Assembly (NCBI RefSeq): GCF_042643485.1
Contig: NZ_JBHRSJ010000022.1
Span: 124,001 to 188,000, forward strand
Source: Azotobacter bryophylli
GTDB taxonomy: Bacteria; Pseudomonadota; Gammaproteobacteria; Pseudomonadales; Pseudomonadaceae
DNA length: 64,000 bases
Direction: 5' to 3'
This document shows positions 47,906-57,205 of this stretch, piece by piece. Within the stretch, counting starts at the first letter, position 1. Each line of letters starts with the position of its first letter. Under the pieces are notes generated by a model. The model did no database searches, was not told where the DNA came from, and was given only the letters and a program-made list of their open reading frames with translations. The position numbers and the translations under genes were made by a program.

Positions 47906-48239
47906 GCACTTCTCATCTGGAGTCTTATCGCGAATATCGGGCAGGTGCGGGCGTCCCGCCCCGTCGGAGTTGCAGGCAAGGCAGCGGAGGTGTGGTCGTT
48001 ATCGTCGGAGCATTCTTTCGGCCAAGAACGGATCGCGGGTTCGGATGCGGCGAGATTAGGGCGGGATGACTTAAGAATTCCTTAATTATCAATGAAAAAA
48101 TCATGAAAATCAGAGGTTTTTCGGTTGCCCGCGGCTGCCGTCACGAACGGCCCCCGCGCCGGGGCGGTCAGCGCGGACTATCTTCATCGGCGGGGGTACC
48201 GAAGTCTTTAGCCGATGCGGCGGTGATCCGGGTGAGTCC
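47906..48239. other. Divergent intergenic region, glycan locus
   Basis: No gene is supported in these 334 bases. An AT-rich patch (about 48065-48120) separates two GC-rich parts and probably holds the promoters of the flanking divergent genes. I see no clear regulatory repeat. Confidence 0.4.
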
Positions 48240-49824
48240 ATGATCGCGAGGCGGAAATTGCTGGCGTGCGCGCTGCCGCTCCTGGCCGCACTGGCGCTTG
48301 GCGCCTGCCAGCCGAGTGGACTGGCGCTGGCCCTGCTGGCGCAGAACCGGCTGGGCACCTGGGTCAGCCTGGCGCCGCAGGAAATGCCGCCTCTCGGGCG
48401 CGTCGACGAGCGCTTCCAGTCCTACAACATCGGCATGCGCGAGCTGACCGGCACGGCCCCGGCGGGGCAGCCGCAGCGCCCGCCGCTCGACCTGGGCGAT
48501 GCCCGCCTGCGCCCTCTGGCCGCCGCCCTGGGGCCAGCGTACCTGCGCGTCAGCGGTCCCGGGGCCAACTCGACCTATTTCCCCCCCGGCGATTCGACCC
48601 CGGCCAGCCCGCCGGCCGGTTTCGACGCGGTGCTGAGCCGCCGGCAGTGGCGGGACCTGGTCGAGTTCGCCCGGGCGGTGGACGGCCGGATCGTCGCCTC
48701 CTTCGCCATCAGCGCCGGCACCCGCGACGCCCGGGGCGTCTGGACCCCGGAACAGGCCCGCCGGCTGATCGACTACAGCGCATCGCTCGGCGGCCGGATC
48801 GCCGTGGCCGAGTTCATGCACGAGCCGAACCTGGCGCGGCAGGGCGGCGCGCCCGCCGGCTACGACGCGGCGGCCTACGGGCGGGATTTCCGCATTTTCC
48901 GCACGTTCACCGCCGAGGCCGCCCCCGGCCTGTCGATCATGGGCCCCGGTTCGCTCGGCGAGAGCGAGGGCGGCACGCTGCCGCCCGGAAGCATCCCCTC
49001 GGCGGATCTGCTCGCCGCGGCCGGTGCGGGGCTGGATCTGTTCTCCTACCACCAGTACGCCACGGTCTCGCCGCGTTGCCCCGATCCGGCCGGAGCGGGG
49101 CAACGCNNNNNNNNNNNNNNNNNNNNNNNNNNNNNNNNNNNNNNNNNNNNNNNNNNNNNNNNNNNNNNNNNNNNNNNNNNNNNNNNNNNNNNNNNNNNNN
49201 NNNNNNNNNNNNNNNNNNNNNNNCCAGCTGCGCGACCGCTTCGCCCCCGGGCGGCCGCTCTGGCTCAGCGCGACCGCCGACGCTCCCTGCGGCGGCACTC
49301 CCCGGGCCGCCACCTTCCTCGACACCTTCCGCTACCTCGACCAGCTTGGACACCTGGCCCGCGAGGGCGTGCAGGTGGTCATGCACGACGGGCTGATCGG
49401 CGGCGATTCCGGTCTGCTGGAGGAGGGGACGCTGACGCCCAGGCCTGACTACTGGGGCGCCTTGCTCTGGCGTCGGCTGATGGGCGGCACCGTGCTCGAT
49501 CCGGGCACGCCGCGCCAGCCGGGGCTGCTGCTCTATGCCCACTGCCTGCGCGACGCGCCGGGCGGCGTCGCCATCCTGGCCATCAACACCGACCGCGAGC
49601 GGGGCCGGACCCTGGGCCTGCCCGTCGCGGCCGAGCGCTACAGCCTGGCGGCGGACGCGCCGGAGAGCCGCAGCGTCCGGCTGAACGGCAAGCCGCTGGC
49701 GCTGGTCGACGGGGCGCTGCCGGCGATCGGAGGCGCCGCCGCGCCGGCCGGCTACCTTCTGCTCGAACCGGCGAGCATCACCTTTCTCGCCGTGCCCGAG
49801 GCGGGCAACGGCGCCTGCCGCTAG
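48240..49824 (+). CDS. GH79/heparanase-like lipoprotein (interrupted by gap)
   Basis: The N-terminus has a lipoprotein signal (MIARRKLLACALPLLAALAL, lipobox LGAC at about 20-23). The mature part looks like a family 79 glycoside hydrolase: 'LGPAYLRVSGPGANSTYF', 'GGRIAVAEFMHEPNLARQGG', where the Glu before P-N would be the acid/base, and 'DLFSYHQYATVSPRC'. A 117-N gap (49107-49223) hides the part that would carry the nucleophile, and the frame after it (C-terminal 'GVAILAINTDRERGRTLGL' beta-sandwich) is offset by one base. It diverges from the ELM1-fusion gene. It could trim an exported glycan. Confidence 0.6.
49073..49106. repeat. Perfect 11-bp inverted repeat abutting an assembly gap
   Basis: GCGTTGCCCCG (49073-49083) and CGGGGCAACGC (49096-49106) form a very GC-rich hairpin with a 12-base loop inside the coding region, and the N run begins at the next base. 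It probably explains the gap. Confidence 0.8.
49107..49223. other. Assembly gap (117 N) inside the GH79-like gene
   Basis: The frames either side differ by one base, so the length is an estimate. Confidence 0.95.
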
Positions 49825-49968
49825 CTGCGTGATCGGAAGCGCGGTCAGCCCGTGACAGCGTCCGCGCCGGGCGCGACAATCTCGCCCGTAGCGGGCGAGC
49901 CGGGCCTTCGGGCGTATCGGCCGCCGATCCATGGCCGGGAGCGACCGGCCCAGAGCAGGAGCGAGCAT

Positions 49969-50727
49969 ATGAGCGGGAGCATTCCCTCACTGGAGATCGA
50001 CGGCGTACTGGCGACCGTGCGCCTTGAGCGTCCGGAGCAGGCCAACCGCCTGGAAGAGGCGGACCTGACGGCGCTGCTGGCGTGTTTCGAGCGCATCGAG
50101 GCCGATCCGCGGATACGGGTCGTGCTGTTGCGCTCGACCGGCAAGTATTTCTGCGCCGGCTACAACCTCGGCGATCTCGAAGTCGGGGGCGACGCCTCGA
50201 GCTTCGAGCGGGTGGCCGATGCCCTGGAGAACCTGCGGCCGCTGACCATCGCCGAGGTCCAGGGCGGCGTCTACGGCGGGGCGTCGGATCTGCTCTTGGC
50301 CTGCGATTTCCGCCTCGGCGGCCCGGCCGCCGAGGTACTGATGCCGGCCGCGCGCTTCGGCCTGCACCTGTATGGCGGGCTGCTCGAACGCTATGTCTCG
50401 CGCCTGGGCCTGAACGCCGCCAAGCGGCTGATCTTCGGCTGCGAGAAGCTCAAGGCCGGCGAGATGCTGGAGCTGGGCCTGCTGACCCATCTCTACGACA
50501 GCGCGGAACAGCTGGAGGACCGGGTCGCGGCACTGGCCGGCCATCTGGCTTCGCTGGCGCCGCTGGCCGCGACCGGCATGAAGCGTCACCTGAACCGTAT
50601 CGCCCGCGGCGCGCTGGATCGCGAAGTGCTGCAAGCGGACATCCGCCGCTGCGCGACCTCGGCCGACCTGCGCGAGGGCCTGCAGGCCCAGCGGGAGAAG
50701 CGCCTGCCGGTGTTCCGGGGAGAGTGA
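49969..50727 (+). CDS. Enoyl-CoA hydratase/isomerase-family protein
   Basis: This 252-residue crotonase-fold protein has the oxyanion-hole segments 'GKYFCAGYNLGDLE' and 'QGGVYGGASDLLLACDFRLGG', but the usual catalytic Glu of hydratases is not evident in 'MPAARFGLHLYGGLLERYV', so it may be an isomerase, hydrolase or other crotonase. The substrate is not recognisable. AGGAG precedes the ATG at 49969. It has no paa gene nearby and no clear operon partner. Confidence 0.8.
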   Translation: MSGSIPSLEIDGVLATVRLERPEQANRLEEADLTALLACFERIEADPRIRVVLLRSTGKYFCAGYNLGDLEVGGDASSFERVADALENLRPLTIAEVQGGVYGGASDLLLACDFRLGGPAAEVLMPAARFGLHLYGGLLERYVSRLGLNAAKRLIFGCEKLKAGEMLELGLLTHLYDSAEQLEDRVAALAGHLASLAPLAATGMKRHLNRIARGALDREVLQADIRRCATSADLREGLQAQREKRLPVFRGE

Positions 50728-50796
50728 TCCGGCTGCTGCCTTGCCTGTCGGGCCTGCGAACGGCAGGGAGGGCGGCCGGCACCGCTTCCGGTAGGC

Positions 50797-50810
50797 GCGA
50801 ATTCATTCGC
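50797..50810. repeat. REP-like hairpin GCGAA-TTCA-TTCGC
   Basis: A perfect stem extended by C/G outside (50796-50811), located between the crotonase and membrane-protein genes. It is the third copy of the GCGAA-N4-TTCGC motif in the window. Confidence 0.55.
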
Positions 50811-50938
50811 GGTGCTCCCGCTTCGGCTGCCCAGCGCGGCTGAATCCGCTCCTGCTGCCCCTGCCGGCGCCTGCGAGTGTCCTTGCAGGCGAGCGGCGCC
50901 GGGATGATGCTGTGACGAAAGTCCCCGGAGCCTGCCCC

Positions 50939-51379
50939 ATGAGTTATTTCCTGCTGCACGTCCTGCATCTGCTGGGCGCCATCTGCTTCATCGGCACCCT
51001 GTTCTTCGAACTCGTCATCCTGACCAGGATCGAGCGCTCGCTCGGCACGGCCGCGCGGGCGGAGCTCAGGCAGGCCGCCGGCCCGGCGTCGCGAGCGGTG
51101 CTGCACTGGCTGGTGCTGGTGGTCTATGGCGCCGGTCTCGGTCTGGCCTGGCATCACCGCCAGGCGCTCGCCGCGCCCTTCGCCAGCAGTTTCGGCACGC
51201 TGCTGACGCTGAAGATCCTCCTGGCCCTCGGGGTGTTCGCCAGTTACGGCCTGCTGGCCGTGCTGCTGCGCCGCGGCCGCATGACGCCGGCCCGCTACCG
51301 GGCACTGCACTGGCTAATCTTCGCCCAGATGATCGGCATCGTCCTGCTGGCCAAGGGGATGTTCTATCTCCACTGGTAG
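50939..51379 (+). CDS. Small membrane protein, CopD-like
   Basis: This 146-residue protein has four membrane segments (about 5-27, 56-76, 86-107, 124-144) starting 'MSYFLLHVLHLLGAICFIGT', with histidines in helix 1 (H7, H10) and in 'LHWLVLVVYG' and 'LHWLIFAQMIG' of later helices. This layout recalls CopD/DUF2214-like four-helix proteins that may bind heme or copper. GGAG lies 9 bases before the ATG. It precedes the nos locus, whose product needs copper, but a functional link is unproven. Confidence 0.6.
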   Translation: MSYFLLHVLHLLGAICFIGTLFFELVILTRIERSLGTAARAELRQAAGPASRAVLHWLVLVVYGAGLGLAWHHRQALAAPFASSFGTLLTLKILLALGVFASYGLLAVLLRRGRMTPARYRALHWLIFAQMIGIVLLAKGMFYLHW

Positions 51380-51649
51380 GGCGCCGTGGCCGACTTCCGG
51401 GCGGGAACCGTCCCGGAAGTGGCAACCTGACTATCCTCGACTAGTCTTCTGATATCGCCTGGAAACGCAACGCTCTTTCCCTCCCGCTTCGATTGCCGGA
51501 TGTGCAAGGCCTGCCCCGGAAAGGGCTGCGTCCCGCTCGCGCCCGTGTCCGGCAGGTACCCGCAGCGCGCGTGGCGAGGCGAATGGCCGACGAACAATAA
51601 GAACGTTGCCACCAATATCCAGCCAGCAGTCGGATAGATCGGGGAAGCA
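51380..51649. other. Region upstream of nosR copy 1
   Basis: These 270 bases hold a hairpin at 51393-51420 and no gene. No FNR/ANR box (TTGAT-N4-ATCAA) with two good half-sites is visible, unlike the region before nosR copy 2. Confidence 0.5.
51393..51420 (+). terminator. Hairpin after the CopD-like gene
   Basis: ACTTCCGGG and CCCGGAAGT form a perfect 9-bp stem with a 10-base loop, 13 bases past the stop. No T tract follows, so termination is uncertain. Confidence 0.45.
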
Positions 51650-53818
51650 ATGAACACCGAGCATGTCTTGATCAGTCGATTCCTTCGTTGCGTGAGGTTC
51701 CTGTCGCTGCCGGTCCTGCTGCTCGCCGCCTGCCTGGGCGTGCAGGCGCAGGACTACAACGGACTGGAGCGGCAGCGGATCGAGCAGGTATTCCCCAACG
51801 CCGATGCGGTCTCCGCGCCCGAGGGCAAGTACCAGGTCAGCACCATTTCCGCCGGCGGCAAGGTGCTCGGCTACGCCTACCAGAGCATCAACGTGGTGAA
51901 CATCCCGGCCTACTCCGGCAAGCCGATCAACATGCACGTGATCCTCGACCCGCAGGGCGTGATCCGCGACGCCTACGTGCTCGAGCACCACGAGCCGATC
52001 CTGCTGGCCGGCATCCCGGTGGAGAGACTTCACGAGTTCGACGCCAAGTACCGGGGCATCCGGGTCGACCAGCGCGTCGTGGTCGGCCACTCCGGCGACA
52101 AGAACGCGGTGACGGTGGATGCGGTGGCCGGCGCCACGGTGACCGCCATGGTGGTCAACGAGATCATCATGCGTTCGGCCCACGAGGTGGCTGTCTCCCT
52201 GGGCCTGGTCAAGGCCACCAGCGAGACGGCGCAGAAGCCGGCGACGGTGCGCGAGGACGTCTATTCGCCGGCCACCTGGGCCGAGCTGACCGGCAACGGC
52301 GCCATCCGCCGGCTGCACCTGACCAACGGCCAGGTCAGCCAGGCCTTCAAGGGCACCGAGGCCGAGGGCGTCGACGAGCCGGCAGCGGACGAAGTCGACG
52401 ACACCTTCATCGACCTCTACGCCGCCGACCTGAATCCGCCGACCATCGGCCGCAACCTGCTGGGCGACAATCAGTACAACGCCCTGATGAAATCGCTCAA
52501 GCCCGGCGAGCAGGCCATCGCGGTGCTGGGCAACGGCTACTCGTTCAAGGGCTCGGGCTACGTGCGCGGGGGCATCTTCGATCGGCTGCAGCTGCGTCAG
52601 TTCGGCGACGTCATCAGCTTCCGCGACATGGACTTCCAGCGCCTGTCCGACGTCTACGCCGAGGGCATGCCCGAGTTCGACGAGATGGCCATCTTCATCG
52701 TCCGGGCCACCCACCACTTCGACCCCGGCTCGCCCTGGGACCTCGAACTGCTGGTACGCCGCCAGACCGGCCCGGTGCAGAGCATCTTCACCAGCTTCCA
52801 GATGAGCTATCAGCTGCCGGAGGCCTATTTCCAGCGGCCGCAGCCGACCGCCGAGGAGCTGGAGGCGGCCAAGGAGGCGCAGCGCCCGACATGGGTCAAC
52901 ATCTGGTACCAGAAGAGCTTCCAGATCGGCGTGATCGTCGTGGCCCTGGGCCTGCTGACGACGATCCTGTTCTTCCAGGATGCCTTCACCCGCCACCCCA
53001 CCTTCCTGCACTGGCTGCGCCGCGGCTACCTGCTGTTCACCCTGGTGTTCATCGGCTGGTACTCCCTGGGCCAGCTATCGGTGGTCAACGTGCTGACCTT
53101 CGCCCATGCCTTGTTCGAGGATTTCCGCTGGGAGCTGTTCCTGAGTGACCCGGTGCTGTTCATCCTCTGGACCTTCACCGCCGCCAGCATCCTGCTCTGG
53201 GGCCGCGGGGTGTTCTGCGGCTGGCTGTGCCCCTTCGGCGCCCTGCAGGAGCTGATCAACGAGACGGCGCGCAGGCTGAGGATCCGCCAGTTCGAGCTGC
53301 CCTTCGCGCTGCACGAGCGGCTGTGGGCGGTGAAGTACATCATCCTGCTGGGCTTGTTCGGCATTTCCCTGGAGTCCATGGCCGTGGCCGAGCGGGCCGC
53401 CGAGGTGGAGCCGTTCAAGACCGCCATCACCCTGCACTTCGACCGCCAGTGGTGGTTCGTGCTCTACGCCGCGGTCCTGCTGGTGATCAACATCTTCACC
53501 CGCAAGGTCTTCTGCCGTTACCTCTGCCCGCTGGGCGCGGCGCTGGCGATCCCCTCCAAATTCCGCCTCTTCGACTGGCTGAAGCGGCGCAAGGAGTGCG
53601 GCAACCCCTGCCAGATATGCGCCAAGGAATGCGAGATCCAGGCGATCCACCCGGACGGGCGCATCAATCCCAACGAGTGCCACTACTGCCTGGACTGCCA
53701 GATGACCTACCACAACGAGAACAAGTGCCCGCCCCTGATCCTCCAGCGCAAGCGTCGGGGACCGGGCAAGAAGCCACCTGTCTCGCCTGACCTGATCCCC
53801 GTGGAAATTCTGGATTGA
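51650..53818 (+). CDS. nosR: NosR copy 1: membrane flavo-iron-sulfur protein for N2O reduction
   Basis: This 722-residue protein has a signal segment (to about 34), a periplasmic FMN-binding domain with the flavin-attachment-type motif 'AGATVTAM' near 160, about six membrane helices (about 425-640), two CxxxCP motifs ('CGWLCPFGALQE' and 'CRYLCPLGAALAI') and a C-terminal pair of [4Fe-4S] clusters ('CGNPCQICAKEC', 'CHYCLDC'). NosR is needed for nosZ expression and for electron supply to NosZ. It precedes nosZ copy 1 by 64 bases. A near-copy lies at 59904. Confidence 0.96.
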   Translation: MNTEHVLISRFLRCVRFLSLPVLLLAACLGVQAQDYNGLERQRIEQVFPNADAVSAPEGKYQVSTISAGGKVLGYAYQSINVVNIPAYSGKPINMHVILDPQGVIRDAYVLEHHEPILLAGIPVERLHEFDAKYRGIRVDQRVVVGHSGDKNAVTVDAVAGATVTAMVVNEIIMRSAHEVAVSLGLVKATSETAQKPATVREDVYSPATWAELTGNGAIRRLHLTNGQVSQAFKGTEAEGVDEPAADEVDDTFIDLYAADLNPPTIGRNLLGDNQYNALMKSLKPGEQAIAVLGNGYSFKGSGYVRGGIFDRLQLRQFGDVISFRDMDFQRLSDVYAEGMPEFDEMAIFIVRATHHFDPGSPWDLELLVRRQTGPVQSIFTSFQMSYQLPEAYFQRPQPTAEELEAAKEAQRPTWVNIWYQKSFQIGVIVVALGLLTTILFFQDAFTRHPTFLHWLRRGYLLFTLVFIGWYSLGQLSVVNVLTFAHALFEDFRWELFLSDPVLFILWTFTAASILLWGRGVFCGWLCPFGALQELINETARRLRIRQFELPFALHERLWAVKYIILLGLFGISLESMAVAERAAEVEPFKTAITLHFDRQWWFVLYAAVLLVINIFTRKVFCRYLCPLGAALAIPSKFRLFDWLKRRKECGNPCQICAKECEIQAIHPDGRINPNECHYCLDCQMTYHNENKCPPLILQRKRRGPGKKPPVSPDLIPVEILD

Positions 53819-53882
53819 GCGGAAGCCACGGCCGACCCCCTGGGGCCGTTTGATGACCCTGTCGATGCGAAGGAGCAGAACC

Positions 53883-55847
53883 ATGAGCGACAAAGAGTCG
53901 AACGAAAAGAAGAACGACCAGCAAGCGGATGAGGCGGGCGGCCTGAGCCGGCGCGGCTTCCTCGGGGTGACGGCGCTCGGGGCCGGACTGGTCGGCGCCT
54001 CGGTCATCGGCGGCGCGGCGATGACCCGCGAGGCCTGGGCCGAAGCGGCCAAGGAGGCCCGGGAATCGAAGAGCAAGCACAAGGACTCGGTGGACAAGAC
54101 CCATGTCGCGCCGGGCGAGCTGGACGACTACTACGGTTTCTGGAGCGGCGGCCACCAGGGTGAGGTGCGGGTGATGGGCATCCCGTCGATGCGCGAGATC
54201 ATGCGCATCCCGGTGTTCAACGTGGACTCCGCCACCGGCTGGGGCCTGACCAACGAAAGCCGCCGCATCCTCGGCGACAGCGCCCGGTACCGGAACGGCG
54301 ACTGCCACCACCCGCACATCTCGATGACCAACGGCAAGTACGACGGCAAGTACCTGTTCATCAACGACAAGGCCAACAGCCGCGTGGCGCGCATCCGCCT
54401 GGACATCATGAAGTGCGACAAGATCACCACGGTGCCGAACGTCCAGGCCATCCACGGCCTCCGCCTGCAGAAGGTGCCGAACACCAAGTACGTGTTCGCC
54501 AATGCCGAGTTCATCATCCCGCACCCCAACGACGGCAAGGTCTTCGACCTGCAGAACCCGAACAGCTACACCATGTACAACGCCATCGACGCCGAGAGCA
54601 TGGAAGTGGCCTGGCAGGTGATCGTCGACGGCAACCTCGACAACACCGACATGGACTACACCGGCAAATACTGCGCCTCCACCTGCTACAACTCGGAGAA
54701 GGCCACCGACCTCGGCGGTTCCATGCGCAACGAGCGCGACTGGGTGGTGATCTTCAACGTCCCGCGCATCGAGGAGGAGGTCAAGGCCGGCCGCTTCGTA
54801 ACCCTGGGCGACTCCAAGGTGCCGGTGGTCGACGGGCGCAAGAAGGACGGCAAGGACAGCCGCGTGACCCGCTACATCCCGGTGCCGAAGAACCCGCACG
54901 GCTGCAACACCTCGTCGGACGGCAAGTACTTCATCGCCAACGGCAAGCTGTCGCCGACCTGCTCGATGATCGCCATCGACAAGCTCGACGACCTGTTCGA
55001 CGACAAGCTCAACGACCCGCGCGACGTGGTGGTCGGCGAGCCGGAGCTGGGCCTCGGTCCGCTGCACACCACCTTCGACGGTCGTGGCAACGCCTACACC
55101 ACGCTGTTCATCGACAGCCAGGTGGTCAAGTGGAACATGGAAGAAGCCCGCCGTGCCTACCAGGGCGAGAAGGTCAATTACATCAAGCAGAAGCTCGACG
55201 TGCACTTCCAGCCGGGCCACAACCACGCCTCGCTCACCGAGACCTCGGAGGCCGACGGCCAGTGGCTGGTGGTGCTGAGCAAATTCTCCAAGGACCGCTA
55301 CCTGCAGACCGGTCCGCTGCACCCGGAGAACGACCAGCTGATCGACATCTCCGGCGACGAGATGAAGCTGGTGCACGACGGCCCGGCCTTCGCCGAGCCG
55401 CACGACTGCATCCTGTGCCGCCGCGACCAGATCCAGACCAAGAAGCTCTGGGACCGCAACGACCCCTACTTCGCGGAAACCGTGGAGCGGGCGAAGAAGG
55501 ACGGCATCACCCTGGAGACCGACAACAAGGTCATCCGCGACGGCAACAAGGTGCGGGTGTACATGACCTCGTCGGCGCCGGCCTACGGCATCAACGAGTT
55601 CACGGTCAAGCAGGGCGACGAAGTCACGGTGACCATCACCAACATCGACCAGATCGAGGATGTCTCCCACGGCTTCGTCCTGGTCAACCACGGCGTGAGC
55701 ATGGAGATCAGCCCGCAGCAGACCTCGTCGATCACCTTCGTCGCCGACAAGCCCGGGATGTGGTGGTACTACTGCAGCTGGTTCTGCCATGCGCTGCACA
55801 TGGAGATGAACGGGCGCATGCTGGTCGAGCCGACGGCGACGGCCTGA
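53883..55847 (+). CDS. nosZ: NosZ copy 1: nitrous oxide reductase (clade I, Tat-exported)
   Basis: This 654-residue periplasmic enzyme has a Tat signal (SRRGFLG), a seven-bladed propeller carrying CuZ ligands ('DCHHPH' near 140-145, 'HNHAS', 'EPHDC' near 507) and a C-terminal cupredoxin with the CuA motif 'CSWFCHALHMEM' at about 631-642. It reduces N2O to N2. AAGGAG precedes the ATG at 53883. Unusual is Cys512 in 'HDCILCRR' directly after a CuZ ligand; copy 2 has Ala there. Clade I is inferred from the Tat signal and the nosRZDFYL context. Confidence 0.97.
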   Translation: MSDKESNEKKNDQQADEAGGLSRRGFLGVTALGAGLVGASVIGGAAMTREAWAEAAKEARESKSKHKDSVDKTHVAPGELDDYYGFWSGGHQGEVRVMGIPSMREIMRIPVFNVDSATGWGLTNESRRILGDSARYRNGDCHHPHISMTNGKYDGKYLFINDKANSRVARIRLDIMKCDKITTVPNVQAIHGLRLQKVPNTKYVFANAEFIIPHPNDGKVFDLQNPNSYTMYNAIDAESMEVAWQVIVDGNLDNTDMDYTGKYCASTCYNSEKATDLGGSMRNERDWVVIFNVPRIEEEVKAGRFVTLGDSKVPVVDGRKKDGKDSRVTRYIPVPKNPHGCNTSSDGKYFIANGKLSPTCSMIAIDKLDDLFDDKLNDPRDVVVGEPELGLGPLHTTFDGRGNAYTTLFIDSQVVKWNMEEARRAYQGEKVNYIKQKLDVHFQPGHNHASLTETSEADGQWLVVLSKFSKDRYLQTGPLHPENDQLIDISGDEMKLVHDGPAFAEPHDCILCRRDQIQTKKLWDRNDPYFAETVERAKKDGITLETDNKVIRDGNKVRVYMTSSAPAYGINEFTVKQGDEVTVTITNIDQIEDVSHGFVLVNHGVSMEISPQQTSSITFVADKPGMWWYYCSWFCHALHMEMNGRMLVEPTATA

Positions 55848-55918
55848 GCCGCCGCTCCGGGCCGGCGCTCGCGCGCGGCCCGGAGTCCTTTCCTGCCCGA
55901 CGCCGAAGGTATCGACCC

Positions 55919-57205
55919 GTGCGCAGACATCCGGCCCTGCTGGGGCTTCTCCTTTTCGCCGGTGCTGCCCAGGCGGTTGCGCAGGCCATCACCAATCTGC
56001 CCTTGCAGGCCGAGGGCGAGAACCGCTGGCGGCTGCCGGCCGGCGAGTACGCCGGGCAGTTCCGCATCGACCAGCCGCTGCAGCTGCGTTGCGAACCGGG
56101 CGCCGTGATCGACGCCCAGGGGCAGGGCAACGCCCTGACCATCGCCGCGCCCGAGGTGACGGTGGAAGGCTGCGACCTGCGCAACTGGGGGCGCGACCTG
56201 ACCGCGATGAACGCCGCCGTGTTCCTCGAGGGCAAGGCCACCGGGGCGGTCGTCAAGGACAACCGCATGCGCGGGCCGGGGTTCGGCATCTGGGTCGACC
56301 GCACCCGCAACGTCAGCCTGACCGGCAACGACATCGAAGGCGACCCGAGCATCCGCTCGCAGGACCGCGGCAACGGCATCCACCTGTTCGCCGTGAGCGG
56401 CGCCCGGGTGATCGGCAACCGGGCCCGCTACACCCGCGACGGCATCTACATCGACACCTCCAACGGCAACCACCTGGAAGGCAACACCCTGGAAGACCTG
56501 CGCTACGGCCTGCACTACATGTTCGCCAACAACAGCCAGGTGATCGGCAACCTCACCCGGCGCACCCGTACCGGCTACGCGCTGATGCAGAGCCGCAACC
56601 TGACGGTGATCGGCAACCGCTCCGAGCAGGACGAGAACTACGGCATCCTGATGAACTACATCACCTACTCGACCATCACCGACAACTTCGTCAGCGACGT
56701 GCGCAACGGTTCGACCGGCGGCGACAGCATGATCTCCGGCGCCGAGGGCAAGGCCCTGTTCATCTACAACTCGCTGTTCAACACCATCGAGCGCAACCAC
56801 TTCGCCAACAGCGCGCTGGGCATCCACCTCACCGCCGGCTCGGAGGACAACCGCATCGCCGGCAACGCCTTCGTCGGCAACCAGCAGCAGGTCAAGTACG
56901 TCGCCACCCGCACCCAGGAGTGGTCGGTCGACGGCCGCGGCAATTACTGGAGCGACTACCTGGGCTGGGACCGCAACGACGACGGCCTGGGCGACGTGCC
57001 TTACGAGCCCAACGACAATGTCGACCGCCTGCTGTGGACCTACCCGCAGGTCCGGCTGCTGATGAACAGCCCGGGCATCGAGCTGCTGCGCTGGGTGCAG
57101 CGCGTCTTCCCGGTGATCAAGTCGCCGGGGGTGCAGGACAGCCACCCGCTGATGGCGCTGCCCGGCGAACCGCCGATGGCGCCGCCCCAGGAGCCCACGT
57201 CATGA
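55919..57205 (+). CDS. nosD: NosD: periplasmic copper-centre maturation protein
   Basis: This 428-residue protein has a signal peptide (VRRHPALLGLLLFAGAAQAV from a GTG start) and a right-handed beta-helix of CASH/PbH1 repeats rich in N-G-I and N-x-I patterns ('RGNGIHLFAVSGARVIGNRA', 'NYGILMNYITYSTITDN'). NosD works with the NosFY transporter to build the CuZ sulfide-bridged copper centre of NosZ. The GTG at 55919 gives the expected length. It overlaps nosF by 4 bases. Confidence 0.93.
   Translation: MRRHPALLGLLLFAGAAQAVAQAITNLPLQAEGENRWRLPAGEYAGQFRIDQPLQLRCEPGAVIDAQGQGNALTIAAPEVTVEGCDLRNWGRDLTAMNAAVFLEGKATGAVVKDNRMRGPGFGIWVDRTRNVSLTGNDIEGDPSIRSQDRGNGIHLFAVSGARVIGNRARYTRDGIYIDTSNGNHLEGNTLEDLRYGLHYMFANNSQVIGNLTRRTRTGYALMQSRNLTVIGNRSEQDENYGILMNYITYSTITDNFVSDVRNGSTGGDSMISGAEGKALFIYNSLFNTIERNHFANSALGIHLTAGSEDNRIAGNAFVGNQQQVKYVATRTQEWSVDGRGNYWSDYLGWDRNDDGLGDVPYEPNDNVDRLLWTYPQVRLLMNSPGIELLRWVQRVFPVIKSPGVQDSHPLMALPGEPPMAPPQEPTS

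Larger units (their letters stand above)
51650..55847 (+). repeat. Tandem nosRZ unit, copy 1
   Basis: The nosR-nosZ pair here and the pair from 59904 onward are in the same orientation and clearly homologous along their coding parts, while the regions upstream of nosR differ. They are separated by nosDFYL. Confidence 0.9.

Noticed and set aside
53848..53865. FNR box before nosZ copy 1 (TTGATGACC...)
   Set aside because: Only the left half-site matches; the right half is not ATCAA-like.
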